64,000 bases of DNA, taken from NCBI RefSeq assembly GCF_019550795.1, contig NZ_CP080545.1, positions 3,382,001 to 3,446,000 on the forward strand, given 5' to 3'. This document shows positions 18,445-27,539 of this stretch, one piece after another. Both the position numbers and the translations under genes were made by a program. The notes below the pieces were generated by a model, which was not told where the DNA came from, ran no database searches, and saw only the letters and a program-made list of their open reading frames with translations. The stretch's first letter is position 1, and every line of letters begins with the position of its first letter. Source of the stretch: Paenibacillus sp. sptzw28 (GTDB lineage Bacteria; Bacillota; Bacilli; Paenibacillales; Paenibacillaceae).

Positions 18445-19419
18445 CTATAACATCTCCATATTAATGACGACTTTTCCTTTGGGGTGACCTTCTCCAAGAT
18501 ACCTGAGAGCTTCAGCAACCTCGCTTAACGGATACCGTCTATCTATAACAGGAACTACTTTGCCAGCTTCAAAAAGCTCCTTGAAAAAATTTTGGTCATT
18601 TTTGTTTGTCCTGTGAACAAGGATACCCATTTTCTTGCTCCCTGCCATTGAAACACACGGTCCCAGGAGCATGAGTTGGCAGATTCGGGCCATGGAGCCT
18701 CCCACCATGACATAAGTGCCGCCCGGACTTAATGCACGCTTGTAATCGAAAATTGAGCGATATCCAGCAACATCAAGAATCAGATCGTAACTCTGCCCAT
18801 TATTGGTGAAATCATCCTGCGTGTAATCAATAACCCGGTCTGCACCAATCGATTGCAGCATATCCAATTTCCTTGTGGTGTCCACGCCTGTTACGCAAGT
18901 CCCGAATGATTTGGCAATCTGCACCGCAAACGTACCCACACCGCCGCCCGCACCGTTAATTAATACCTGCTGTCCTTTCTGAATCTGTCCTTTATCACGA
19001 AGTCCCTATAAGGCTAAGACTCCCGCTTGCGGTATGGCTGCGGCTTCCTCGAATGTCATACCGGCAGGCTTAAGCGATAATGCATTTTCATCCGCACATA
19101 CATATTCCCCGAATCCGCCCCAACTACATCCGGAGAGGTCCCCGAACACTTCATCGCCTGGAAGAAAACTCCTTACGTTGCTACCGACCGCTTCAATCCG
19201 TCCCGCTATGTCAGCCCCGAGAATATTGTATTTTGGTTTCAGAAGCCCTTTGAGACGGGCTAAGAACGGTCTGCCTCTAAGAAGATCCCAGTCCCATGAA
19301 TTAACGGATGCAGCATGTACTTTTATAAGCACTTCATTGTCCTTGGGAGCAGGCTTTTCCACCTCTTTAACCTTAAGAGCATCAGTAGTGCCGTAATGTG
19401 TATATACAACTGCCTTCAT
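18445..19419 (-). pseudogene. Zinc-type/NAD(P)-dependent alcohol dehydrogenase with an in-frame stop
   Basis: Medium-chain dehydrogenase/reductase of the quinone oxidoreductase kind, 325 codons from ATG 19419 (AAGGGG upstream). The N-terminal GroES-like domain (VVYTHYGTTDALKVKEV, PGDEVFGD) ends at AAAIPQAGVLAL, where a TAG occurs; the family has Gln here (ALQGLRD), so a single C-to-T change (CAG to TAG) fits. The same frame continues as GLRDKGQIQKGQQVLINGAG and the Rossmann motif GAGGGVGTFAVQIAK, through to VVPVIDRRYPLSEVAEALRY and GHPKGKVVINM. Nothing else is damaged, so this may be a recent event, or an amber codon that is read through. A lone C-terminal half could restart internally but would lack the catalytic part. 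Confidence 0.88.
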
Positions 19420-19456
19420 GAAATTTCCCCTTAACACTTATTTTTGTGCTTTGGTT

Positions 19457-19765
19457 TTATTTTATAGCAGACATGGGAGCTATTGCAGGTGAGTTGAATC
19501 CTTTGACTATAAGCCAGACCGGCATTAGTATTTCAAATAAGGCTCCCGGAAGAAATAAGAGCATGCCTGGGCTATAACCGAAGAGCTCTAGCAAGGCGCT
19601 TGTTAACAACGATGCGTAACCAATAAGTCCAAAGACGGATATTAAACGCGGAATGAGCCTTGATCGGTATAACAAATAACAAAATAAGAGGCTGTAAAGA
19701 CCAAGAACGATCATTGCCAATTGAAAGGCCAAAAATTTCGCTTTAATTGCTAAGGCGCCTAAGTG
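19457..19765 (-). pseudogene. C-terminal half of a DUF4386 membrane protein
   Basis: About 100 codons read FLAFQLAMIVLGLYSLLF, YLLYRSRLIPRLISVFG and LFLPGALFEILMPVWLIVKG, the last three membrane segments of DUF4386 proteins (usually about 230 residues). The start and first half are missing on this strand; they are found on the opposite strand immediately to the right, indicating an inversion breakpoint at about 19765. Confidence 0.75.
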
Positions 19766-19912
19766 ACATCGGGAATACTCCTTGAGTTAATTAATTGCGC
19801 TGCAGTCATTGGTATTGGAGTCATGCTTTTCCCAATCTTGAAAAAGCATAATGAAAATATTGCGATTGGATACGTTGCTTTCAGGATTATTGAGGCCGTA
19901 ATCCTGGTGGGT
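19763..19912 (+). pseudogene. Middle part of the DUF4386 protein, inverted
   Basis: The plus strand reads TSGILLELINCAAVIGIGVM, LFPILKKHNENIAIGYVAF and RIIEAVIL, which is the central segment of DUF4386, normally directly before the segment found on the minus strand at 19457-19765. It is cut off at about 19910, where it runs into the oligogalacturonate lyase remnant on the minus strand. Confidence 0.72.
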
Positions 19913-20487
19913 AATAAATCGTTTCGCCTCATAAATCGTCTCCGCGCCGCCCGTCATGGCATCGATTCGAACGATTATGCTGTGGGGAGCCGCTTCCATC
20001 AGCTCGCGGTGGCCGACATAACCGTTGCCGAGATCGAGGCGGATGCAAGAAGAGAGGTCTTCCTGAACACAGGTCAGGACGTATTTACAGTCTGCAGTCG
20101 CACTGGCGTTACCGAGCTGATAGCCCTCAGGCGCTTCGTATAACAGCTGTTCTTCCAGTGAAGGTAAATCGAGCCGGACCAGGGAGCGGCCTTTCTTTAC
20201 AAAGGCTGCACTTCCATCCGGCAGCAAACATGCGTCCAATTGGTCGTTGTCGCGGTACTCCGTAAGCTGAGTGATCTGACCGCTCGCCAGATGCAAGCTG
20301 TATAAGTTCGTACTGTTTCCCCTATCCGAAATGAGCAAAAGTCGCTGTCCCCCATCGACCATCCGCTTTCGGTAAAATATAAATGATGGCTGTGAGCCAT
20401 ATAATCGGTCAACTGCGTAACTTCAAGACCTGTCAGCCGGTCAGTATAGGTCTTCCGTTCTGAAGGCCAGACGGTTCCTTTTACCAT
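19908..20487 (-). pseudogene. Oligogalacturonate lyase, one frameshift and C-terminal half missing
   Basis: N-terminal half of an oligogalacturonate lyase (PL22, seven-bladed propeller, normally about 385 residues), which breaks pectin-derived disaccharides in the cytoplasm. ATG 20487 has AGGAGG 7 nt upstream and begins with WPSERKTYTDRLTGLEVTQL and the metal-site motif HSHHLYFTESGW. A one-base loss near 20363 (TGGTTC to TGGTC) shifts the frame; the other frame continues DGGQRLLLISDRGN, EDLSSCIRLDLGNGYVG and HSIIVRIDAMTGG. At about 19910 the gene stops abruptly against an inverted DUF4386 fragment, losing the remaining metal ligands. Confidence 0.85.
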
Positions 20488-20510
20488 TTACGCGCCTCCT
20501 CTAACGAATA

Positions 20511-20525
20511 TGTAAGCGTCTTACA
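20511..20525. promoter_or_regulatory. Perfect palindrome TGTAAG-cgt-CTTACA before the oligogalacturonate lyase
   Basis: A 6-3-6 inverted repeat with a CG in the centre, resembling cre or another LacI-family operator, 24 bp upstream of the lyase start. Its position would block transcription or leader translation. Confidence 0.45.
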
Positions 20526-20526
20526 A

Positions 20527-21342
20527 CTAAGGCTTCAGCCCTTCCCACTTCACGTTCCACCTTCCATCCTTCGGAAAACTTGTCCGCTGCCTTTCCAGCC
20601 GCAGGCCATCATGGCAGCGGCTGTCAGCAAGCCTCCATTGCCCGGCAAATAAGCCGTTAAGCCTGGTCGTTGATAGTTATGTCCATTAGTCAAATAGGTG
20701 TTTTCATGTAAGCCCGTTCGCTCAATTCGCCCGGAGCTCCATTCCCAGCCGACCAAATAATGGTCTTCATCCATGCTTCTGTCCAGCAATGCCCGCTGAG
20801 CTTCCTGCTCGAGGAGCACCGTCCGATGCCTGTCATCATTGTCCCAATCCGGAAACACGGCTTTCGCCCACGCCGTATGGATCATATCGGGTGCAGGGAA
20901 ACGGATGAATACCTGAAGGCGTCCTTGGCTGATGAGCGGTGATTCCACACGTACGCCGACGGTATCGTAAACGGAGTGACAAGCTGTCGTTACGCGGACC
21001 GGAACACCTTGAACGGTATATTCACTCGTAAGTATGCCTGTCCAAAGGTTTAATCGCTGATGTATATTCGCTATATCACCGGCTGCCGCTTCATAGCCGG
21101 CCGTACGTGTCAAACATCTGATACTCGGCATCCTTTTCCGTAAACCGGTCACGTCCTCCTGTGAAGTGCCACCCCCAGTTGGACTGGGTACCAAGCGGTA
21201 CCTCATATTGCTCCGGAAATGACTGCAATCCGGTGATGTCGCTTGTAAAGGCAAATTCCGTATTGCCTACGGAGAAGGGGGACAGCGGGGCCCACTTGTT
21301 CAGCTCGGGATGATGCCGCTCTACGATTTGTCGTCTATCCAT
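20527..21342 (-). pseudogene. Uncharacterised glycosidase-like protein, frameshifts and large internal deletion
   Basis: The start (MDRRQIVERHHPELNKW, SPFSVGNTEFAFTSDITGLQ) and the end (LPGNGGLLTAAAMMA ... WNVKWEGLKP with stop at 20527) resemble a large uncharacterised glycosidase-like family of plant-degrading Bacillota, usually some 700 residues. Here only about 270 codons remain: a shift near 21100, an abrupt join near 20690 from ENTYLTNG to GLTAYLPGNGG that lacks the central catalytic part, and a shift at a tttt run near 20565. The family name is uncertain; that both ends of one protein are present with the middle missing is inferred from their typical terminal sequences. Confidence 0.6.
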
Positions 21343-21384
21343 CGTTTCCTCCTTGGACCCGGACCGGATGGAGCCGCTACCCGG

Positions 21385-21995
21385 TTATTCTACCTTGGAA
21401 TCCATCCGGATTCTCATCATATCCCGGTACTTGCCCGGTGTAATATCCTTATACTTGCGGAAGATGCGGATGAAGCTGTTCTCATGCTGATAACCAACCA
21501 TTTCAGCGATGTGAGAAATGCGGGAATCCGTTCTTAACAGCAGCTCGGTTGCAAGGTCCATACGCAGCTGAGTCAAGTAGTTATATATAGTCTCACCCGT
21601 CTCCTGCTTGAAAACTTGGCTGGCAAGACTGCTGCTAATTCCTATTGATTCGGCAACTTCGGGAATGCCGATCGGCTCACTCAGATGCTGCTTCATATAT
21701 TCGATCATGCGGTGACATGTAATGAAATCTTTGCTTTCAACCAGCCGGCGGCCTGCGGTTCAGTTCATGTCTGATGTCGTCCAAATGCAGCGTCTCAAAT
21801 TGTTCGCAGGAATGCTCATCCTCCTGCTCCTCAACCGGGCGGAGCTGTTCGATCCTCTCAGCGGCCTCCTGCAGGAAAGAAACTACGGCTGAAGGATATT
21901 CTGATTCTCCCGGGCTTGATCGGAACCTTCAATATGATCATCATCCGCACTTAATATCACTATTGCGTGCATGACAAGATCCGCGAGTTTTATGC
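21385..21995 (-). pseudogene. AraC-family regulator, N-terminal part broken
   Basis: The C-terminal double helix-turn-helix is intact: IGIPEVAESIGISSSLASQ, VFKQETGETIYNYL, LTQLRMDLATELLL and ISHIAEMVGYQHENSFIRIF, ending with a stop at 21385. Upstream to about 21995 the sensor domain can be followed in several frames (LADLVMHAIVILSADDDH, VVSFLQEAAERIEQLRP, HLDDIRHELNRR) separated by shifts and a stop near 21760. It was probably the activator of the neighbouring oligogalacturonate lyase and glycosidase genes. A 107-residue DNA-binding fragment could still be made from an internal ATG at 21708. Confidence 0.78.
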
Positions 21996-22034
21996 CAATC
22001 CCCTGTATGCCCCACTTCGATTCTTTATGATATG

Positions 22035-22049
22035 ATGAAAGCGTTTCAT
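22035..22049. promoter_or_regulatory. Perfect palindrome ATGAAA-gcg-TTTCAT before the sugar isomerase
   Basis: A 6-3-6 inverted repeat similar to cre but one base short in the right half, 68 bp upstream of the isomerase start; a LacI-family or CcpA operator is possible. Confidence 0.4.
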
Positions 22050-22116
22050 TAAAATAGCGAAGCGGGAGTCTATCCGCCTGGCAAGGTGACCGGTTCGCGA
22101 TTCAAGGAGGAATTGT

Positions 22117-22944
22117 ATGTCTTATTTATCCATAAGCACTTGGAGTCTGCACCGTTTGCTTGGACCCCTCCGCTGGACGGAATGGGATGCCGCCGCCGGT
22201 ACGCACAAGACGCGGGTACAGTCTCAGCCGCAAATTCTTACACTGCTTGATTTACCTGCCGAAGCTGCGAGACGTGGCTACCGGGCGCTGGAGGTATGCC
22301 ATTTCCATTTTCCTTCGACTGAGACGACCTATCTGGAAAAGCTTCGTCAGTCCTTTTCCGCCGCCGGGCTTACGTTTGACACTCTTCTGCTCGATTACGG
22401 CGACTTAACGACTATCGATGAGGCTCGGCTCGAGGCGGATCAGGATTTGTTCCGGCACTGGATCGATATTGCATCCTTGGCCGGCGCCAAGAATATCCGA
22501 ATTATCGCCGGTGACGCATCGCCTTCTAACAAGGATGCCGTCCGCAATTCCGCCGCAGCGCTGTGCGCGCTGGCCGATTATGCATCGGGACACGGAGTCC
22601 GCGTCATTACTGAAAACTTTCATTCCTTAACATCCACAGGGGAAAGCTGCGCCAGCCTCATGCAGCAAACCGAAGGCAAGGTCGGGATGATCACGGATTT
22701 CGGAAATTTCAATCTGCCTTCCAAGTACGATGAATTTGCCATAACGCTGCCGCACAGCGTGTCCGTCCATGCTAAAGCCGACTACGATCCGGACGGCATG
22801 CCGGACGAGGCGGAATACCGCCGCTGCCTGGATACGATGAAGGCCTCCGGGTATAACGGCCCGGTCGTCTTGATTTACGACGGGCCGGATGATATGTGGG
22901 AAGGGCTGGAACGTATCAGGCGGATCGTGGAACCGTATTTATAG
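22117..22944 (+). CDS. Sugar phosphate isomerase/epimerase (xylose-isomerase-like TIM barrel)
   Basis: Cytoplasmic TIM-barrel protein of the AP-endonuclease-2/xylose isomerase-like family, 275 residues, complete. The metal-binding carboxylates and histidines expected of the family are visible in VITENFHSLTS, MITDFGNFN, SVHAKADYD and the final VLIYDG. ATG follows AGGAGG with 7 nt spacing. It is one of few plus-strand genes and stands alone, so the sugar cannot be deduced, but its setting beside pectin genes suggests a uronate, rhamnose or ketose derivative. Regulation may involve the palindrome upstream. Confidence 0.85.
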   Translation: MSYLSISTWSLHRLLGPLRWTEWDAAAGTHKTRVQSQPQILTLLDLPAEAARRGYRALEVCHFHFPSTETTYLEKLRQSFSAAGLTFDTLLLDYGDLTTIDEARLEADQDLFRHWIDIASLAGAKNIRIIAGDASPSNKDAVRNSAAALCALADYASGHGVRVITENFHSLTSTGESCASLMQQTEGKVGMITDFGNFNLPSKYDEFAITLPHSVSVHAKADYDPDGMPDEAEYRRCLDTMKASGYNGPVVLIYDGPDDMWEGLERIRRIVEPYL

Positions 22945-22962
22945 AAGTGAGTCATCGTCTTC

Positions 22963-24012
22963 TTATTTTCCCGACAGTTTTCTTCGCAGCAGAAAGAGGA
23001 AGAACGGGGCGCCCATCAGCGTGGTCACTGCACCCACAGGCAAATTCGTCAGATGATTCTCCATGCCGGGGATCGGCAGCCTGAGAGTAATGATCTGGCC
23101 GATCCAATCGGCAGCTACAAGAAGTACCGCGGAGAACAACGCGCTTGCCGGGAACAAGTAGACCGGATTTCGTCCGACGACAAGCGCCGCCATATGCGGA
23201 CCGATGAGGCCAATGAATCCGATGGCTCCGACCACCGATACAGATGCTGCTGTCAGAGTGGAAGATATTATTAACAATATCAGTCGTGTCCGGTTAACAG
23301 CCAGGCCAAGCCCCGCTGCCACAGAATCACCAAGCTGCAAGAGCGCTGCCTTCCTGGCATAAGCCATAGCAAGTGTCAGTCCCACAAGCGCCCAGGGCCA
23401 GAGGATATTCCACTGGATCCATACCCTGCCGTTAAGAGAACCGAAGGTCCACAGGAAGATAGAGGACAATCCCTGTTGGCTCTTGAGCAGCAGCAGCGAG
23501 GTTAACGACTGCAGGATCGCCGTAACAATAATGCCTGTAAGCGCCAGGTTCGCATTACTGTTCTCCTTCCTTCCATTAAGGAAATATACAGCCGCAACAG
23601 TGATAACACCTCCGGCTAGCGCGACAAAAGGAAGCAAGGCATTCTGCGAAATATCACTCGGTGCATAAATCATCCACAATACAACGAACAGCACCCCGCC
23701 GGCAGACGCCCCGATCAGCCCCGGTTCTACTAACGGATTGCGAACTATGACCTGGAGAATTACTCCTGCTGTCCCAAGCATGAGTCCTGCAGCAATCGCA
23801 ATCAGGACGCGCGGAAGACGCAAATTCCAAACAATATGACGCTGACCGTAATCCACTTCATGGTTAAGCAAAGACTTAATGACTTCAATTGGTGTCAATG
23901 AGACTCTCCCAAGCGCAATATGCAGGATGATACATACAGCCAAGACAGTAAGCAGAATTCCGGTAGATACCACAAATTTTGTACCGTAGGAACGGGGCGA
24001 AGGCTTAAGCAT
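22963..24012 (-). CDS. Iron-siderophore ABC permease, FecCD family (second)
   Basis: Inner-membrane permease of the BtuC/FecCD family, 349 residues with about ten helices. Family motifs are clear: LRLPRVLIAIAAGLMLGTAG, RNPLVEPGLIGASAGG and the EAA-like loop IGFIGLIGPHMAALVVGRNP. Its start overlaps the preceding permease gene by 8 bp, so the two are translated together and form a heterodimer. No ATPase gene follows; the stop is succeeded by the end of the plus-strand isomerase. Confidence 0.92.
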   Translation of the reverse strand: MLKPSPRSYGTKFVVSTGILLTVLAVCIILHIALGRVSLTPIEVIKSLLNHEVDYGQRHIVWNLRLPRVLIAIAAGLMLGTAGVILQVIVRNPLVEPGLIGASAGGVLFVVLWMIYAPSDISQNALLPFVALAGGVITVAAVYFLNGRKENSNANLALTGIIVTAILQSLTSLLLLKSQQGLSSIFLWTFGSLNGRVWIQWNILWPWALVGLTLAMAYARKAALLQLGDSVAAGLGLAVNRTRLILLIISSTLTAASVSVVGAIGFIGLIGPHMAALVVGRNPVYLFPASALFSAVLLVAADWIGQIITLRLPIPGMENHLTNLPVGAVTTLMGAPFFLFLLRRKLSGK

Positions 24013-25039
24013 GATTGTTTTTACCTCCCTTGTTTCTCAGGAAGAAGCACAGGAAGCAGATTCCACCCACTAAAGTAGTCCAGACCCCTACTGGTATTTC
24101 CAGCGGATAGAGCATCAGCCTTGCGGCGGTGTCGGCAGCCGTCAACATCACTGCTCCGCATAGTGCGGACACAGGTAAGATATAGCTTGCGTTAAGTGTG
24201 CGAAGCATAAGGCGAGTCACGTGCGGCGACATCAGTGAAATATATCCGATCGGGCCGCACTGCGCCACTGTCACCGCCACAAGTACTGCACATACGATTA
24301 AGATGAGAAGCCGCGTCCGCTCTACTTTCAAACCAAGCCCGGAAGCCGTTTCATCGCCAAGCTGCAGCAGATTAATGGCACGTGCAAATAGTATCACGAC
24401 GGGCAATGTGACAACCGCCCAGGGAAGGATTCGAATAACATGTTCCCAATTCCGGTTCGCCAAAGAGCCAAGAAGGTATGTATAGAGCAGGTTTACGTCA
24501 TTGCTCGTGCCCAGCGCAATTAACAGGATCAGTAAACCATTAAGGATAGCGGTGACCGACATTCCGATCAGCAGCATCCCCGCGGCACCTCGGCTTCCCC
24601 TCGCCGAGAGAATAACGAACATTCCGCCCAGGAGTCCTCCGCATAAAGCGATAATTGGGTGTAGATAGAACGCGACAGGTAGATTGAGCACAGTAATAGC
24701 AGCCATACCAAGCGATGCTCCTGCTGAGACACCGAGCAATTCCGGCCCTGCCAGACGGTTGTTCATCGCCCCCTGCATCAACGTCCCTGCCGCCCCCAGC
24801 AGCGCCCCGATGATGAGCCCCAGCGTAAATCGGGGAACACGGATTTCACGGATGATGATCCTTTCTATCTCCTCACCTGTGCCCGTGAACAGAATATCAT
24901 GCAGCTCCCTCCACGACATGACAGGGTCGCCGGCTTTAATTCCTAAAGCGAAGATAGAGATCAGGAGAATGAACATAGCAGAAACCGGAAGAAGATATAT
25001 CCTTCTGCCGGTTTCGGTCGTTTGAAGCGGACTCGGCAT
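24005..25039 (-). CDS. Iron-siderophore ABC permease, FecCD family (first)
   Basis: Partner permease, 344 residues, with RVPRFTLGLIIGALLGAAG, NRLAGPELLGVSAGASLGM and GPIGYISLMSPHVTRLMLR. It lies 14 bp after the binding-protein gene and overlaps the second permease, giving the order binding protein, permease, permease. Together they import a ferric siderophore, using an ATPase encoded elsewhere; in B. subtilis the ATPase YusV serves several such systems. Confidence 0.92.
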   Translation of the reverse strand: MPSPLQTTETGRRIYLLPVSAMFILLISIFALGIKAGDPVMSWRELHDILFTGTGEEIERIIIREIRVPRFTLGLIIGALLGAAGTLMQGAMNNRLAGPELLGVSAGASLGMAAITVLNLPVAFYLHPIIALCGGLLGGMFVILSARGSRGAAGMLLIGMSVTAILNGLLILLIALGTSNDVNLLYTYLLGSLANRNWEHVIRILPWAVVTLPVVILFARAINLLQLGDETASGLGLKVERTRLLILIVCAVLVAVTVAQCGPIGYISLMSPHVTRLMLRTLNASYILPVSALCGAVMLTAADTAARLMLYPLEIPVGVWTTLVGGICFLCFFLRNKGGKNNHA

Positions 25040-25053
25040 ATGTAATCGGCCTC

Positions 25054-26043
25054 CTAAAACTGCTCGGGATAGATCAGCTTCATGGCTTCATCCAGCAGTA
25101 TTCCGAGAGACCTTGTACCTCTGCCATCCCCCCAGATCGGGGAGCGCACTTCATGTACCTGCTTATTCTGCACTGCCTTCAATTTACTCCAGATCGGCGA
25201 AGCAGCCAGCTGTTCGGAGAGAGGCTTGGCGCCCGGGCTGAAAGAGTAGCTCTCTACAAATATGACATCGGGATTAACGATTAACAGCTTCTCGAGAGAA
25301 TAAGGAATGCTTCCTTCTCCATAAGGGTCATCTGCAGGGTTCGAAACTCTCCAAGGATAGTTTGTCACTTCCTTTAACACTGTACCAGCCAGGTTGGTGT
25401 CCGTTACAATTGAGAAATTTACATCCGAGCCAAACATGATGAGCGCTGTCTTATTCTTCGGAGATTTCTCTTTTGCCTGCTCCAATTTGCCCAGGAAATT
25501 CTGTTTCGCTGCTTCTGCTTCCGTCGTTCTACCGGTCAACTTGCCCATCGTTTCCAGGAATTCAATCGATTGCTTATAGCTCTTCGGACTTGCGAGGTAA
25601 AGCTGAGTAACGCCGCTCAGGCCACCGCGCAGAGGATCATGTACACCCTTGAGGCCAATGACCAAATCCGGCTTAACCGTTACCAGGTCCTCCAAGCTGG
25701 GCTCAAAGAAGCTGCCTCCAATAGAAGTGAAATTCTCACCTTTGCTTCCGTAGTATTCAGCTGAGACAGCAATCTCGCGCACACCGCTCTCGGCAATAGC
25801 GACCGGCTCCATGCCTAGTTCAGCCAGAACATCGACGCACAAGGAGACGATACAGGCGACATTAACGACGGGTTTGTTGAATGTTAACTCAGCATTCGCT
25901 GCATACTTTATCACAACCGGCTCGAACGCCGCAGACTCTTCGACAACAGAAGGTGCCTCCGTTGTATTGTTATTCCCGCAGGCGGGAAGCACAAGTAAAG
26001 AGGTCATAATCAGAATCAATAGAGGCAAATTAAAAGTTCTCAA
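25054..26043 (-). CDS. Siderophore ABC transporter substrate-binding lipoprotein
   Basis: Cluster 8 binding lipoprotein of 329 residues. A signal peptide ends in the lipobox LPAC (Cys about residue 22), so it is anchored to the outer face of the membrane. The mature part has two Rossmann-like lobes joined by a helix (PVVNVACIVSLCVDVLAELG, PDLVIGLKGVH, NPDVIFVESYSF). The TTG start is supported by AAGGAG 9 nt upstream. It is first in the operon and preceded by a Fur-like box, so iron control is likely. Ligand unknown. Confidence 0.9.
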   Translation of the reverse strand: MRTFNLPLLILIMTSLLVLPACGNNNTTEAPSVVEESAAFEPVVIKYAANAELTFNKPVVNVACIVSLCVDVLAELGMEPVAIAESGVREIAVSAEYYGSKGENFTSIGGSFFEPSLEDLVTVKPDLVIGLKGVHDPLRGGLSGVTQLYLASPKSYKQSIEFLETMGKLTGRTTEAEAAKQNFLGKLEQAKEKSPKNKTALIMFGSDVNFSIVTDTNLAGTVLKEVTNYPWRVSNPADDPYGEGSIPYSLEKLLIVNPDVIFVESYSFSPGAKPLSEQLAASPIWSKLKAVQNKQVHEVRSPIWGDGRGTRSLGILLDEAMKLIYPEQF

Positions 26044-26095
26044 TGGGAAAAGCTCCTTATTAGTAAATTTTACTATAAGGATATATTATATTTAA

Positions 26096-26110
26096 AAATA
26101 ATGAATATCA
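26096..26110. promoter_or_regulatory. Fur-box-like 7-1-7 repeat before the siderophore operon
   Basis: On the minus strand TGATATT-c-ATTATTT fits the B. subtilis Fur core TGATAAT-N-ATTATCA at 11 of 14 positions, about 55 bp upstream of the start codon. The rest of the 388-bp intergenic region holds only a terminator hairpin and a short coding-like stretch before 26431. Confidence 0.5.
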
Positions 26111-26307
26111 AGGTTAATTTTTATTCTATACCCACTCACCGGAATTAATGGTATAAGTTGGTCTTTAATTTGTCTGACCGATTCGCCGCTCGGCATCAAT
26201 CACAAGCTGTCGAATAAAACATCGGTTTTTGATTCTCTCGCCTTCTAATCTATAATGACTATCGAATATAGTATATATTTGTATTCTGCAACTAATTACA
26301 ATAATGA

Positions 26308-26337
26308 AAATGCTGCTTTCACCCTGCAGCAGCATTT
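26308..26337 (-). terminator. Terminator after the COG4705 membrane protein gene
   Basis: 10-bp stem aaatgctgct / agcagcattt with a ten-base loop, about 95 bp downstream of the stop codon. Confidence 0.65.
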
Positions 26338-26431
26338 ATTTCTTGTCAGCAGCAAGCCGTAACCTTCCAAGGCCTCGGCAGCAGACCGGATCGGCACCAC
26401 CGTATGGCTATCGGTCAAAGGCTTAATATTC

Positions 26432-27223
26432 TTAAGCTGCATCTGTCTCGAGTTTCACGCTTTGTGCGGCTGTACCTCCGCGGAAGACGACCAGGATGAC
26501 TATGAGGATTGTTAAGACAAGGCTAACAGCGCCTTTACCCAGCCCCAAACCGCCGCCGCTATGAGCCACCGATAACCAATCCGAAAACGAAGCTCCTACC
26601 GGACGCGTCAGGATGTAGGCGAACCAGAAAGCGAAAATTTCTTTGAAACCAAGCAACCAGTAGCCCAAAGCCGGAACAGCAAGCAAGATGGCGAATAATA
26701 CGCCGGAAGAGAAGTAGCCCAGGTGCATGCTTGTCGCGGTCATGTCCCCTGCGGCGGTACCGAGTGCGAATGTTGTCAGTACAGTGAGCCAGTAGAAAAC
26801 CTCGCGGCGCCGGGTGAAGATGCTATGTACAGAAAGAGTCTTCTCTTTGGAATACCAAGTGATGAGGACAGCAGCCAATGCCACGATAAAGAAAATGGTA
26901 GAAACCATGTATGGAACGCCAAGTCCCACACGCACCACATCCGCAGCCATTGTACCGAATATACTTACCATTACGACAACCAGCCAGTAGATTCCCGGCA
27001 CAAATCGGCGCGCTTTGAACTGCAGCACCATTGCGGCAGCAAAGATAAGAACACTGAGCGGGGCTGAAATAAACGGGTTTAGTTTCTCGAACAAATAATC
27101 GGAGGTCACCTCGCCCATACCGGTAGTCAGAAGTTTAATAATCCAAAAATAGAGCGTAATTTCCGGAACCTTAGCAACCATCTCATTCGAGTGGTTTAAG
27201 GAGACCGATGAAAGCTTATTCAT
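26432..27223 (-). CDS. COG4705-type integral membrane protein
   Basis: Uncharacterised membrane protein of the COG4705 family, 263 residues and about eight helices. Two internally similar halves are visible: KLLTTGMGEVTSDYLFEKLN near residue 30 and TTFALGTAAGDMTATSMHLG near residue 155, each a helix with a conserved G-x-x-x-x-D/SD pair, suggesting a duplicated transporter-like fold. The ATG at 27223 is preceded by GGAGG at 10 nt. Monocistronic, with its own terminator. The 316 bp upstream hold only the promoter and the terminator of the next gene. No substrate can be proposed with confidence. Confidence 0.8.
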   Translation of the reverse strand: MNKLSSVSLNHSNEMVAKVPEITLYFWIIKLLTTGMGEVTSDYLFEKLNPFISAPLSVLIFAAAMVLQFKARRFVPGIYWLVVVMVSIFGTMAADVVRVGLGVPYMVSTIFFIVALAAVLITWYSKEKTLSVHSIFTRRREVFYWLTVLTTFALGTAAGDMTATSMHLGYFSSGVLFAILLAVPALGYWLLGFKEIFAFWFAYILTRPVGASFSDWLSVAHSGGGLGLGKGAVSLVLTILIVILVVFRGGTAAQSVKLETDAA

Positions 27224-27451
27224 ACCCAAGCGTCCTCCAATAACATGTAAATTTCAATAATTTTAATGCAAAAGCAAACCCATTCATGTTGACGAAGCCA
27301 AACATCCATAGTGCTAATGATAGGATGAAGATATTAAAATACTATTAATGGCTAATTATCTTCTTATTAAATATCTTTTGGCACACGTAAACTGCACCTG
27401 ACACTGATAATAGGATTAGCCGTTTGCCATTTAGTAAAGAACACAAGAAAT

Positions 27452-27478
27452 AACCCAGTACCGGAGAGGTACTGGGTT
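27452..27478 (-). terminator. Terminator of the truncated dioxygenase gene
   Basis: Perfect 11-bp stem aacccagtacc / ggtactgggtt, loop ggaga, about 60 bp after the stop codon. Confidence 0.75.
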
Positions 27479-27539
27479 TGTCAGGTGTTGGATGAGGGTT
27501 TGATCAGTAACGCGAAAGGATCCGTTTCTCCCTGCTCCG

